DNA of 64,000 nucleotides. It comes from Campylobacter massiliensis (GTDB lineage Bacteria > Campylobacterota > Campylobacteria > Campylobacterales > Campylobacteraceae). The DNA is taken from NCBI RefSeq assembly GCF_014253065.1, contig NZ_JACLZK010000001.1:1116001-1180000 (forward strand), in the 5' to 3' direction. This document shows, piece after piece, positions 37,991 to 47,689 of this stretch (its first letter is position 1; each line of letters starts with the position of its first letter). The notes below the pieces were generated by a model that was given only the letters and a program-made list of their open reading frames with translations, searched no databases and was not told where the DNA came from. Made by a program: the position numbers and the translations under genes.

Positions 37991-39163
37991 TTATTCCCTA
38001 CTTTTCGCGTAGGCCAGAGCGCCTGATTTTAGGCGTTTTAGCCCCTCTAGCACGCGCGATCTTTGCGTGGCGATATTGAGGCGTAAGAAGCATTTTTCCG
38101 CGCCTCTATACGCGTTGCCGTCGTTTAGCCAAAGGCCCGCTTTTTGGCGTAAGAATTTATGAAAATCGCTCGCGTCGTCGCAAATTTCGCGGCAATCAAG
38201 CCAGAGTAGATAGGTAGCGTCCTGCTCCACGAGCCTGATCTGCGGCAGTTCGTTTTGTAAAAACGCGCTCACGATTTTGCGGTTTTGCTCTACGTATTCG
38301 CGCATCTGCTCGAGCCACGCTTCTCCCCGCTCAAACGCCGCGATCGCCGCGATACAAGAAAACGCATTGCCCTCGCCCACCTCGTCGTCGTTGATAGCTT
38401 TTGCCATTTTGGCGCGCAGTTTGGGATTTGGCACTACGGCGGCCGAGCTTTGAAGGCCGGCGATGTTAAAGGCTTTGGTCGGCGAAACGCAGGTGATCGA
38501 GATGTTTTTGCAAGTCTCGCTCGCGCGGATAAACGGCACGTAGCTTTTGCCCGGGCTCGTGATGTCGCAATGAATCTCGTCGGAGATCACCAAAACGCCG
38601 TGTTTATAGCATAGTTCGCCGATTTTGGCTAGCTTTTCCTCGCTCCAAATTTTGCCGACGGGATTGTGCGGGTTGCAAAGGATAAACATCGTCGTTAGCG
38701 GGTCGGCGAGCTTTTCTTCGAGGTCTGCAAAGTCTATATCGTAGCCTCGCCCGTCGTATGCTAGCTCGTTTGTGAGCGCGATCCTGCCGTTGTTTTCGAT
38801 ACTGCGGTAAAATACGTGATAGACAGGACTTTGGATCACGATTTTATCGCCCACGCTCGTAAATTTGCGCACGGCGGAGCTGATGATCGGGATCACGCCC
38901 GTGCAAAAAATCAGCCAATTTGGGTCAAATTTGACGTCGTGGCGCCTGCTCCACCACGAGCAGATGGCCTCGCTCCACTCCCACGGCACGTACGAGTAGC
39001 CAAAAACCCCGTTGTCTAGGCGCTTTTGCAGCGCTTCTAAAATTTCGGGCGCGACCTTAAAATCCATATCCGCCACCCACATCGGTAGCTCGTCGCCGCT
39101 TATTTTCCACTTTGACGAATACGTCCCGCCTCGCTCTACAGGCGCGTCAAAATCGTATTTCAT
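37991..39163 (-). CDS. PLP-dependent C-S lyase / aminotransferase (MalY/PatB family)
   Basis: 390 residues. Starts MKYDFDAPVERGGTYSSKW, and has ADMDF, ILCNPHNPVGKIWS and the lysine motif SPTKAFNIAGLQ that binds pyridoxal phosphate. The PatB/MalY group cleaves cystathionine or other cysteine conjugates (beta C-S lyase). The exact substrate is not readable. Monocistronic with a strong terminator. Confidence 0.88.
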   Translation of the reverse strand: MKYDFDAPVERGGTYSSKWKISGDELPMWVADMDFKVAPEILEALQKRLDNGVFGYSYVPWEWSEAICSWWSRRHDVKFDPNWLIFCTGVIPIISSAVRKFTSVGDKIVIQSPVYHVFYRSIENNGRIALTNELAYDGRGYDIDFADLEEKLADPLTTMFILCNPHNPVGKIWSEEKLAKIGELCYKHGVLVISDEIHCDITSPGKSYVPFIRASETCKNISITCVSPTKAFNIAGLQSSAAVVPNPKLRAKMAKAINDDEVGEGNAFSCIAAIAAFERGEAWLEQMREYVEQNRKIVSAFLQNELPQIRLVEQDATYLLWLDCREICDDASDFHKFLRQKAGLWLNDGNAYRGAEKCFLRLNIATQRSRVLEGLKRLKSGALAYAKSRE

Positions 39164-39250
39164 TTGCTCTCCTTGCGTAATTTTTGCGGATATTTTAGCG
39201 AATTTGACGGGTAAAATTTAAAATTTTGCTACATTTTTGAGCAAAGTCGA

Positions 39251-39286
39251 TTTTTAATGCAATATTTTTTATAATTGCATTAAAAA
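39251..39286 (+). promoter_or_regulatory. Palindrome overlapping the -10 box of the cas6 promoter
   Basis: Perfect 13-bp inverted repeat TTTTTAATGCAAT (39251-39263) and ATTGCATTAAAAA (39274-39286), 10-nt spacer. The hexamer TATAAT at 39270-39275 sits in its right half, 34 bp before the cas6 ATG. This is the usual geometry of a repressor operator; it could also form a hairpin. Confidence 0.55.
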
Positions 39287-39308
39287 TTTAGCAAATTTAA
39301 GGATAAAA

Positions 39309-40001
39309 ATGCTCACGATAACCTCACGTTTGCCAAGCGCAAATTTAAAAATTTCAAAGGCACTGCCTCAGCTCATCCAAGGCTACGTCTACCGCTATCT
39401 ACCAAGCGCCGAGCACGAGGGATATAGGCATGAGCCCAGCGGCAAAATTTTTAAACGAACGAATTTTGATTTTCGTTTAAAGGGCGCAAATTTGCGAATT
39501 AGATTTACCTCTTATGAGCCGGAATTTGAAAAAATAATCGCGCTTGCCGTGCTAAAAGATGGGTTAAATTTAGGCGAACTTTGTCTGTGCGATACGACGG
39601 TGGCGGTTAGCGAGCACAGAACTACGCAAAGCGAAACGGTGCTGCAAGGCTGCGTAGCATGCGCGGTAAGCGGGCTTTTGGGGCATAAAATTTATCTGCA
39701 ACCGCAAGATTCTAGGCATCTTGAGATGATGAAAACAAACGCCTTGCAAAGATTTGAAACGCTTACCGGATGCAGATACGAGGGCAAATTTGAGCTAAAT
39801 TTACTCTGGCAAAATTTGCAAAACCCATTTAATTTTTATTACGGCAATAGCCGCTCGCCGGTTCAAGCTTGGCAAGCAAAATGGAAAATTTATGCACAGC
39901 CCGAGCTCATAAATTTGATCCTTGATGCGGGCGTAGGAAGTGGATGTATGAACTGCGGAGTGGGGTTTGTGGAGATGGTGGAGGAAAAGCAAGTTAAGTA
40001 A
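39309..40001 (+). CDS. cas6: CRISPR pre-crRNA endoribonuclease Cas6
   Basis: 230 residues. RAMP-fold endonuclease that cuts the CRISPR transcript within each repeat, leaving an 8-nt handle. The family's glycine-rich loop is at the C-terminus (DAGVGSGCMNCGVGFVE). The repeat hairpin CTCC/GGAG ends exactly 8 nt from the repeat end (TTTGAAAC), consistent with a Cas6 cut there. First gene of the I-B locus, 167 bp before cas8b, with its own promoter. Confidence 0.9.
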   Translation: MLTITSRLPSANLKISKALPQLIQGYVYRYLPSAEHEGYRHEPSGKIFKRTNFDFRLKGANLRIRFTSYEPEFEKIIALAVLKDGLNLGELCLCDTTVAVSEHRTTQSETVLQGCVACAVSGLLGHKIYLQPQDSRHLEMMKTNALQRFETLTGCRYEGKFELNLLWQNLQNPFNFYYGNSRSPVQAWQAKWKIYAQPELINLILDAGVGSGCMNCGVGFVEMVEEKQVK

Positions 40002-40111
40002 AATATAAATTTAAAAGCCTATAAGGAAAACAAGTACTGCTTGCTTTTCAAAGAGTATTTTATAAAAACTTACTTAAAAAATCAAGTAAAATCTATGTAA
40101 ATTATAATAAC

Positions 40112-40140
40112 TTGACATAAAAGATCGCTTGCAGTATAAT
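40112..40140 (+). promoter_or_regulatory. Consensus sigma-70 promoter of the cas8b operon
   Basis: TTGACA (40112-40117), 17-bp spacer, TATAAT (40135-40140): both hexamers are exact. Transcription should start near 40147, about 20 nt before the TTG start of cas8b, with TTAGGGG as ribosome site. Confidence 0.75.
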
Positions 40141-40167
40141 TATGCCAACTTAATTTAGGGGAATCTC

Positions 40168-41940
40168 TTGGGCGATATAGTTAAAATTTTCGCCGACATA
40201 GGCGAAATATACCAAAAAGACGAAAAGCGTCTCAAAAACGAAGCCTACAAATACGACGCAATCAAAGCGTATCTCTGTGACATAGAAAGCAAGCGAATAG
40301 AACCGAATTTAAACATAAGCAAAGACGATCTGATAATATGTAGATTTGGCGTAGGCGCAAATTCCGGTAATCTTTTTCCAAATTCTCAATTTTTATCCAA
40401 AGAAGTAAATAAAGACGAAGTTAAATTTATAAAAGGCGTTTTGAGATCGGTTTCAAATTTGCTCTCATTTTTCGAGCCGAGCAATATAGAAAATGACGCT
40501 ATTTTGTCTATGTTACCAAGTATAAATGAAGAATATTTTGCCGATATTATAGATGAAATCAAAGACCTTGATGAGATAAAAAAGGAAAAAGGCAAAAAAG
40601 TCGCTACTTTTTTCTCGCTCTCATACAAGGGCAAACCCGTTTCTGCCTATTTTAAGCAAATTTTTGAAAATCATATCAGCGTAAAAGAGCAAAAATCATC
40701 TTACGGATACGATATTTTAACAAATGAAAAAGGCATAGGCGGCGATGCAAATTTAGCGTTTTGCTCGGTAAATGAGATGCCCGCTAATATGCAATTTATC
40801 AAATCCAAACTCCTGCCGTTAAACGCCGTTAGCGCAAAAAAGGTAGAAAACGGCTTTAAAGCTATAAAAGATAAGCTATCGCATAATTTTTACGGTATGA
40901 AAATGGCGATTTTGCCGATGATTTTAGGTAGGTCGGTAAATTTAGAAGAGATTGTAAAAATACTAGAAGAAACTTCAAAAAGCGATATAAAAAGCATTCA
41001 AATATCTGAAAAAGTTATAAAATTTAGCATAGATTATTATCTCGAAGCCGCTGCTAAAAAGCAGGAAAATTTGCCTGTTTTAAATACGATTTTATTTTAT
41101 ACGCAAAGTAACGCCGCTATCGATTTAAAGCTTGCGATAGATGATGTTTTGCCCTCTTTTATCTCTCATATTTCAAATTTAATGGGTAGTTTTGATATAA
41201 AAGCCTTCTATGAAAAAAACGGTGGAACCGACGAGACGATTTATTTGCAAAATTTGTTTGAAGACGGGCTAAGCGTGATGAGTTTTTTACTGTCGCGAAA
41301 TAAATTTGATTTAGAGATTATGATAGAAAGATATAGCGATTTGATTTATTACGGTAGCGTCAATAAAAGTTATGCAAAAAAATTAGAATGGAGCAAATAT
41401 TTTAACGATTTTTATAAAGAAAGAACGTTTGAAAATATTACGAAATATCAAAATTTTTTTAATGAAATCGATGTCTTAAATAAAAAACTAGTGTTTCAAA
41501 AGGAGTGCGATTTGGAAAATTTAACCGATAAAAAGGAACTGATTAAAGAGCTAATCAAAAATAGCGAGTTTTTAAATCAAAACGACGCGCTCATTAGCGC
41601 TTATTTGCTCGGTATGCTAAGCGCAGCTCTGATAAACTGGCAGCTCGGCGTTAACGGCGGCGTATCGTTTAGCAACTGGCTTGATAACTACGGCTCGATA
41701 AATAAAGAAAGTTTGGAACGAATTTGGACTAAATGCGATGAGATGATTAGAAAGTTAAAAGGCGCTTCCGGCAAACCGAATTCTAATGTTGAAAACATAA
41801 AAGAGTGTTTGATTGAAATTTTACCACAAACATTTTTTGCAAAAAGGGCCGGAAAAACGGTCAAAAGCTCATACATTACGCTTGCTTTTGCTATGGGCGG
41901 AAGCGATTATCGTAAATTTTTAAAAGATAAAACAAAATAA
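40168..41940 (+). CDS. cas8b: Type I-B Cascade large subunit Cas8b (Csh1/TM1802 type)
   Basis: 590 residues. Large subunit of the effector complex that recognises the PAM and helps recruit Cas3. Csh1/TM1802-type, identified by length, by position before cas7 and cas5, and by the start GDIVKIFADIGEIYQKDEKR; the family has few short motifs. TTG start behind TTAGGGG. AT-rich compared with cas4-cas2-cas1. Confidence 0.85.
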   Translation: MGDIVKIFADIGEIYQKDEKRLKNEAYKYDAIKAYLCDIESKRIEPNLNISKDDLIICRFGVGANSGNLFPNSQFLSKEVNKDEVKFIKGVLRSVSNLLSFFEPSNIENDAILSMLPSINEEYFADIIDEIKDLDEIKKEKGKKVATFFSLSYKGKPVSAYFKQIFENHISVKEQKSSYGYDILTNEKGIGGDANLAFCSVNEMPANMQFIKSKLLPLNAVSAKKVENGFKAIKDKLSHNFYGMKMAILPMILGRSVNLEEIVKILEETSKSDIKSIQISEKVIKFSIDYYLEAAAKKQENLPVLNTILFYTQSNAAIDLKLAIDDVLPSFISHISNLMGSFDIKAFYEKNGGTDETIYLQNLFEDGLSVMSFLLSRNKFDLEIMIERYSDLIYYGSVNKSYAKKLEWSKYFNDFYKERTFENITKYQNFFNEIDVLNKKLVFQKECDLENLTDKKELIKELIKNSEFLNQNDALISAYLLGMLSAALINWQLGVNGGVSFSNWLDNYGSINKESLERIWTKCDEMIRKLKGASGKPNSNVENIKECLIEILPQTFFAKRAGKTVKSSYITLAFAMGGSDYRKFLKDKTK

Positions 41941-41954
41941 GCAAGGAGAATAAG

Positions 41955-42896
41955 ATGCAGAAAAAAGAGATACTTTTTTTGTGGGATGGAGAGAATTGGA
42001 ACCCAAACGGCGATATGCTAAAGGATAACGCTCCAAGATGCGATGATGAGACCGGCATAGCCGAAGTAACGGACGTGCGTATAAAAAGAACTATTAGGGA
42101 CGAGATTATGAAAAAAGACGAGGCGTCGATTTTTATAAAGGAGTATAGGATAGAAGATGCCGTACTAGACGCTAAAACGGCGATCAGACAAAGTATAAAC
42201 ATAAAACAAAGCAAAAGCGAACTGCAAAAAGAAATTTTGTCTAAATTTATCGATATTCGCGCATTCGGCGGCGTGTTGCCGATTTCGGATAAAGACGAAA
42301 TGAAACAGGATAAGGAGATAAAAACCGCTGGCGTTCAGTTTACGGGGCCGGTGCAGTTTAGATTGAGCAAATCCCTAAACAAGGTCGAAATAGAGTATGT
42401 TAAAGGGACCGGTGCTTTTGCCAGCGATTACGATCCAAATGAGTCAAAAAAACAAAAAGATCAAGCGACCTTTAGAGAGGAAAGATTTTTAAGATACGCT
42501 ATTTTTGCTACTTACGGCATTATCGATAATTATAATGCGGCAAAAACCGGCTTTAACGAAGCCGATGAAGCTAAAATTTTAAAAGCCTTATGGCACGGCA
42601 CTAAAAACCTAACGACTCGCTCCAAAATCGGCCAGACTCCGAGGTTTATGCTAATCATCACGTACAAAGACGATACATTTGCGGGCGATCTAAACAATAG
42701 CATAAGCCTAAAAAGCGAAAAAGACGATAGGGCGATAAGAAGTATCAACGAATACGCTATCGACTTCACAAATTTAAAAAATAAACTCGCAAGATATGCC
42801 GCAAATATAGAAAAAATAGAGTATATGAGCGATTATGATTTTGAAGCGATAAACAAAGAAAATTTTGACAGTAGCTGGAAAAAGATAGAGGCATAA
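41955..42896 (+). CDS. cas7: Type I-B Cascade backbone Cas7 (Csh2)
   Basis: 313 residues. Cas7 forms the helical backbone on the crRNA. Features of Csh2-type Cas7 are the start EILFLWDGENWNPNGDMLKDN and TDVRIKRTIRDE, and GVQFTGPVQFRLSKS. Starts 14 bp after cas8b with an AAGGAG site. Normal length. Confidence 0.92.
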   Translation: MQKKEILFLWDGENWNPNGDMLKDNAPRCDDETGIAEVTDVRIKRTIRDEIMKKDEASIFIKEYRIEDAVLDAKTAIRQSINIKQSKSELQKEILSKFIDIRAFGGVLPISDKDEMKQDKEIKTAGVQFTGPVQFRLSKSLNKVEIEYVKGTGAFASDYDPNESKKQKDQATFREERFLRYAIFATYGIIDNYNAAKTGFNEADEAKILKALWHGTKNLTTRSKIGQTPRFMLIITYKDDTFAGDLNNSISLKSEKDDRAIRSINEYAIDFTNLKNKLARYAANIEKIEYMSDYDFEAINKENFDSSWKKIEA

Positions 42897-42897
42897 A

Positions 42898-43608
42898 ATG
42901 AGCATTATTGCTTTTAGATTGTTCGGCGATTACGCTCATTTCTCGCATCCGGCGACGATTTATTCTAGCCTAACCTATCCGGTGCCGCCAAAGACCGCTA
43001 TAATGGGCTTTTTGGGTGCCGTTATAGGCGAAGAAGAGTATTTTAAGCTATCAGGCATCAGATACAGCATAAAAATAGATAGGCAAATTTTAAAAAAGAG
43101 TTTTGTTTTTAACGGCATAAAATTTGCCCTCTCAAGCAGTATGCATATAGAGGAAGGCTATCAAAACGCAAAGGAGAAAAAGCAGTTTTGCAGAGAACTT
43201 ATTTGCTCGCCGTCTTATATCGTATTTTTAAATTTAGAAAATTTAGAGCAAAGATATCGGGATAAAATAATTTCAAATTTAAAAGAGCATAAAACCGCCT
43301 TTACGCCGTATCTTGGGATAAACTTTTGTATAGCCGATTTTAGCTGGATCGATATAAAAATATGCGAAAAAATATCGCAGGATGAAAGCTTTATAGATAC
43401 ATTTACGCTTATGGATGATTTTATTTTTGACGGTATTAATGAAAATGCGAAATTAACTACGGCAAGAATGCCTTGCGACTGCGAAAATGGACGAATTTTT
43501 AAAGATTTTAAAGACTTTGTGATGGAGATAAACAGCAAAGAACCTATAAAATCTAAAAATCATGGAAATATATATCAGATAAACGATGAAAGAGTCTATT
43601 TTATTTGA
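42898..43608 (+). CDS. cas5: Type I-B Cascade subunit Cas5
   Basis: 236 residues. Cas5h-type; RAMP fold with the N-terminal AFRLFGDYAHFSHPATIYSS and TYPVPPKTAIMGFLGAVIGE that are typical of Cas5 of subtype I-B. It caps the 5' handle of crRNA. The stop overlaps the cas3 start by 23 bp. Confidence 0.92.
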   Translation: MSIIAFRLFGDYAHFSHPATIYSSLTYPVPPKTAIMGFLGAVIGEEEYFKLSGIRYSIKIDRQILKKSFVFNGIKFALSSSMHIEEGYQNAKEKKQFCRELICSPSYIVFLNLENLEQRYRDKIISNLKEHKTAFTPYLGINFCIADFSWIDIKICEKISQDESFIDTFTLMDDFIFDGINENAKLTTARMPCDCENGRIFKDFKDFVMEINSKEPIKSKNHGNIYQINDERVYFI

Positions 43609-45823
43609 CGAGTTTTGGTCTCATCCAAATAAGCTTTTAGAAAATCATATAAAAAATATGATCTCTCCCGGCGATGAAGAGCTAGATAAGCAGGTAAAGC
43701 TCTATCACGACATCGCAAAACTGAAGAATAATTTTCAAATTTACATCAGAGATACCTCAAACGATAAGCTGGATAAAAACCACTCGTTTTTATCGGCATA
43801 TTTTTTCTTACTAAATTCAAAATTTGATGAAATACCGACTCTATTTGGCTTTCTTGCCATCGTTTCGCACCATGGCGACGTATTAAATTTAGATAGATTA
43901 GTGCGCGAAGATAACAAATTTTTGGGCGATAATTTTGAAAATTCAAAAGAGCTAAAATACTGGGACGAAGTGGCCGACGCCGCTAAAAATATCGAGATTT
44001 ATTCGGGATTATCTACTAAAAAAGATGAGTTCTTAAAGAAAGCTATGAGCCTTCAAATGTTTTCTTGCCGATTAACCTATCGCAATTTTACGTATAAAGA
44101 TTTTATAAATTTCAAAAGCCTATACTCGAATTTAGTTTATAGCGATAAATTTGAGGCTATCTTTAATAAGCCAAGGCAAGGAAATAAGCAAATTCCGCTT
44201 TGTGAGCTAGAAAGACATATTTCAAAATTAGCGGAAAAATCAGGCGACGAAAAACCAAATAAGCGAGATACGTTTAGAAAATTTGTTTTAAACAACTTTG
44301 ACGAAAATTACAAACTTTTTACTTTGACTGCGCCGACTGGCTACGGCAAGACCTTGACCGCTCTAAATTTTGCCTTGAAATTTAACAAATCTCGCATAAT
44401 TTATGCGCTTCCTTTCACTTCGATAATCGATCAGACCTACGATATAATCGCAAAAATTTATAAAAATAGCGATATTTCGGTTAGTAAGGCTCACCACAAA
44501 ACGACGATAGATGAAAAAAATCTAACCGAGGAGGATAGGTATTCTAAGATCAAATTTTTGATGGAATCTTTTAGCGGTGAGATAAACGTAACTACGCTTT
44601 ATCAGCTGATATTTGCGCTATTTGGCAATAAAAACAAAGACAACGTTAAATTTAATCAACTCAAAAATAGCGTCGTTATCATCGACGAGGCCCAAGCGAT
44701 CCCGTATAATTTTAGAAAAGATTTTATCCTGCTTTGCGAGATCATTTCACAGCGGCTCGGCACTATTTTTATATTTATGTCGGCGACGATGCCAGTTATT
44801 AAAAGCGAAAATTTTAAAGAAATTTCAAATTTAGAGTATTTTTCAAAGCAGGATAGATACGTCATAAAATGGCTTGACATAAACGGCGAAGATGGGCTTT
44901 TGGAAAAGATTTGCCAGGTCGCAAGCGATAAAAATACCCTCGTCGTCGTAAATACGATCAAAAAAGCGCAGGAGCTGTTTGTAAAACTAAGAGATAAATT
45001 TAGCTGCTTTTGCTTAAACGGATATATGTATGATAGGCATAAGCGAGCGATTATAAGAATGGTAAGATATAGGATAAGTAAGAGCAAAAACGATCCGTTC
45101 GCGAGTAAAATTTTATTAATTTCCACGCAGTCTATTGAGGCGGGAGTGGATCTTGACTTTGACGTGGGATTTCGCGAAGTCTCGCCCATTAGCTCTATCA
45201 TACAGACCGCAGGGCGCGTAAATAGGCATTTTGGAAAAATTTGCGGAGAGTTATACGTCTTTCCTGAAATAAGTAAATTTACAAATTTAATTTACGGCGA
45301 TTTGTATAAAGTAAGCGGAACTATTTTGGAGGATTTTAGGCAAAGAGAGGTGCAAGAGAGCGAAATTTTAGAAATTTCAAATTCATTTTTTCAAAAAGTT
45401 AGCGCTCAGCTGGAACAAGATACGGATGAAAGCGACATAGGAAAGAGAATAAAAAAGCTTGAGTTTGAAGACATTAACGAAGTGATCAAAAAGGTTATGG
45501 ATGATAACTGCAAACAAACGCTAATAATCGAAGCTAAAGAAAATTTCATTAAGGATTTTGAAGCTAAAATTCTTGAAATTAAAAATAGCCAAAATGACGA
45601 ATTTACGATACGAGATATTTTAAAAAATCATATCAGAAAGTTGTCGAAATTTAGCATAAACGTAACACTAAAAGATAAAGAGAAATTATTGCCGAATTTA
45701 AAGCAAATACGCGGGCTAAAAGATATGTTTTATCTACCGTTTGGCTCGTCTTATTTTTATAGCACGGATTACGGGCTTAAAAAAGATACGAATTTGGATA
45801 TTGAGGACGAGGTATTTGACTAA
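43586..45823 (+). CDS. cas3: CRISPR nuclease-helicase Cas3
   Basis: 745 residues, HD nuclease fused to an SF2 helicase. HD part: HIKNMISPG, LYHDIAKLK, HSFLSAYFFL and VSHHGDVL. Helicase: Walker A TAPTGYGKTLTA (about residue 250), VVIIDEAQAIP (DEAQ box), FMSATMP, and QTAGRVNRHFG (motif VI). It degrades the DNA strand displaced by Cascade. Its start lies in the cas5 end; cas4 begins at its stop. Confidence 0.94.
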   Translation: MKESILFDEFWSHPNKLLENHIKNMISPGDEELDKQVKLYHDIAKLKNNFQIYIRDTSNDKLDKNHSFLSAYFFLLNSKFDEIPTLFGFLAIVSHHGDVLNLDRLVREDNKFLGDNFENSKELKYWDEVADAAKNIEIYSGLSTKKDEFLKKAMSLQMFSCRLTYRNFTYKDFINFKSLYSNLVYSDKFEAIFNKPRQGNKQIPLCELERHISKLAEKSGDEKPNKRDTFRKFVLNNFDENYKLFTLTAPTGYGKTLTALNFALKFNKSRIIYALPFTSIIDQTYDIIAKIYKNSDISVSKAHHKTTIDEKNLTEEDRYSKIKFLMESFSGEINVTTLYQLIFALFGNKNKDNVKFNQLKNSVVIIDEAQAIPYNFRKDFILLCEIISQRLGTIFIFMSATMPVIKSENFKEISNLEYFSKQDRYVIKWLDINGEDGLLEKICQVASDKNTLVVVNTIKKAQELFVKLRDKFSCFCLNGYMYDRHKRAIIRMVRYRISKSKNDPFASKILLISTQSIEAGVDLDFDVGFREVSPISSIIQTAGRVNRHFGKICGELYVFPEISKFTNLIYGDLYKVSGTILEDFRQREVQESEILEISNSFFQKVSAQLEQDTDESDIGKRIKKLEFEDINEVIKKVMDDNCKQTLIIEAKENFIKDFEAKILEIKNSQNDEFTIRDILKNHIRKLSKFSINVTLKDKEKLLPNLKQIRGLKDMFYLPFGSSYFYSTDYGLKKDTNLDIEDEVFD

Positions 45824-46323
45824 TGTTTTGCAAAGACCAAATCACCGGCACGCTTGTGAATTATTACGTTACCTGTAAGCGCGAGGCGTGGCTTTACGCG
45901 CACCATATCCACGCCGATCAGGAGGATGAAAACGTGCTGATGGGCAAGGCGCTGGCGGACACCAAAGAGAGCGATTTGCAGGATTTCGCATTTTCAAATT
46001 TAAAATTCGACAAACTTTCCAAGCAGCGCGGACATTATCTCGTCACCGAATACAAAAAAAGCCTAAAAAACGAGATTGCGGGCAAAATACAGCTACTTTT
46101 TTATATCTATCTTTTGAAAACGAGCTTAAATTTAAAAGAGGTAAAAGGCAAACTAATCAGCGGTAAAAAGGTAATTTTGGTAGAGGATAGCAGTGAAAAT
46201 TTCGCTCTAATAGAGCAAATTTTAAGCGAGATAACGGCGCTCGTAAATCTGGAGCGACCGCCGAAATTTACGCAGGGTAAATTTTGCACAAACTGCGCTT
46301 ATAGCGGATATTGTGCGAGTTAA
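45823..46323 (+). CDS. cas4: Cas4 RecB-like nuclease
   Basis: 166 residues. Trims prespacers so that the PAM side is correctly oriented. N-terminal cysteine in NYYVTCKREAWLYAHHIH and the C-terminal cysteines CTNCAYSGYC bind the 4Fe-4S cluster; nuclease-type lysine region KKVILVEDSSEN. Overlaps the cas3 stop by one base. GC-richer than cas8b-cas3. Confidence 0.92.
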   Translation: MFCKDQITGTLVNYYVTCKREAWLYAHHIHADQEDENVLMGKALADTKESDLQDFAFSNLKFDKLSKQRGHYLVTEYKKSLKNEIAGKIQLLFYIYLLKTSLNLKEVKGKLISGKKVILVEDSSENFALIEQILSEITALVNLERPPKFTQGKFCTNCAYSGYCAS

Positions 46324-46345
46324 AATTTAGAAAAATGTTAGAAAA

Positions 46346-46624
46346 ATGTACGTGATTTTATTTTACGACATCGCCGGCGCCGAGCAAAAAGAAAAAAACA
46401 ACTCAAACCGCATCAGAAAGGCGGTCGAGAAGTTTCTGCCTCGCGTGCAGTTTTCCGTTTTTGAAGGCGAGATTCGCGAGAGCGATTTTAAAAAACTAAC
46501 TGCGATTTTGCAAAAAGAGTGCATTGCACAGCTCGATTCTATCGTGATTTATACGTTTAATTCGCTGAAATACTCCAAGCGTATCGTAATCGGACAGGAT
46601 AAAAGCGGCGCGCTGTTTAGTTAA
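46346..46624 (+). CDS. cas2: Cas2
   Basis: 92 residues, ferredoxin-like dimer partner of Cas1: MYVILFYDIAGAEQKE at the N-terminus, then RVQFSVFEGEI and IVIYTFNS. Encoded between cas4 and cas1, the reverse of the usual cas1-cas2 order. Confidence 0.93.
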   Translation: MYVILFYDIAGAEQKEKNNSNRIRKAVEKFLPRVQFSVFEGEIRESDFKKLTAILQKECIAQLDSIVIYTFNSLKYSKRIVIGQDKSGALFS

Positions 46625-46690
46625 ATTTGCTCGCGTAAATTTGCCGAGTTTGGCGGCGTTTAAAATCCCAGCTAAATTTAAGGAAAAAAG

Positions 46691-47689
46691 ATGCAAAAAA
46701 GCGACAGGACGCATTTTATTTTGAGCACAGGCAGGCTTCGCAGGCAAGATAACAATATCTATTTTGATAAATTTGATGATGCGGGCGCGGTCGTCGCTAG
46801 TAAAATTTTGCCGATAAACGCGATCGATGAAATTTACGTACTGGCAAAAGTGCAGATCGATACCTACACTATGGCGTTTCTGGCGGATAACAACATCCTT
46901 TTGCACGTTTTTAGCCCGTATCAGAGCTTTCGAGGTAATTTTTATCCAAATACCTCAAACTCGGTCAATAAAAGCGGCTTCGTGCTGCTAAATCAGGTCC
47001 GCGCTTTTGACGACCCGCTTAAGCGCGCCTACATCGCCCGCGAGATTACTCGCGCGCACATCCTAAACGACGCGGCAAACTGCAAAAGACACGGCGTGAA
47101 ATTTGACGTCTCGCCACATATAGAGGCGCTAAACGCTGCTGCGGACGCGCCTGCGATAATGGCGGTGGAAGGGGCGTTTCAAAAGTTATACTACGAAAAG
47201 TGGAACGAGATAATCGCGGATCAAAAAAGCTTTAAATTTACCGTCCGCTCCAAGCGCCCGCCCGCCGATAAAATCAACAGCTTCATAAGCTACGTAAATA
47301 CGCGCATTTATAACGTCTGCCTCAGCGAAATTTACAAAACCGAGCTTGATCCGCGCATCGGCTTTTTGCACGAGCCAAACTACCGTGCGCTGAGCCTGCA
47401 CCTCGATCTTGCCGAGATCTTTAAACCGATTTTGGGCGACACGCTGATTTTTAGCATGCTAAATAAAAAGGAGATCACGGCAAAGGACTTTCAAACGGAC
47501 GCCGGGCGGATAAAATTTAGCAACGATGCCGTGCAAAAAATAGAGCTAAAAATGATCGCGAGGCTTGGCGAAACGATTTCGCTTGGTGGGCAAAATCTCA
47601 CGTGGCGGCAGGTGATCCGCCGCGAGGCAAATCAGATCAAAAAATGTATCTGCGAAGATGCGCCTTATGAGGGGTTTAGGTGGGGGTAA
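46691..47689 (+). CDS. cas1: Cas1 integrase
   Basis: 332 residues, I-B (Cas1b) form. Catalytic residues are expected at the glutamate of IMAVEGAFQKLYYEKW, the histidine of GFLHEPN and the aspartate of HLDLAEIFKP. Inserts spacers at the leader end. It starts 66 bp after cas2 and is followed by the 370-bp gap to the array. Confidence 0.94.
   Translation: MQKSDRTHFILSTGRLRRQDNNIYFDKFDDAGAVVASKILPINAIDEIYVLAKVQIDTYTMAFLADNNILLHVFSPYQSFRGNFYPNTSNSVNKSGFVLLNQVRAFDDPLKRAYIAREITRAHILNDAANCKRHGVKFDVSPHIEALNAAADAPAIMAVEGAFQKLYYEKWNEIIADQKSFKFTVRSKRPPADKINSFISYVNTRIYNVCLSEIYKTELDPRIGFLHEPNYRALSLHLDLAEIFKPILGDTLIFSMLNKKEITAKDFQTDAGRIKFSNDAVQKIELKMIARLGETISLGGQNLTWRQVIRREANQIKKCICEDAPYEGFRWG

Noticed and set aside
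44656-45201. 181-aa minus ORF inside cas3
   Set aside because: Antisense shadow of the helicase motifs.
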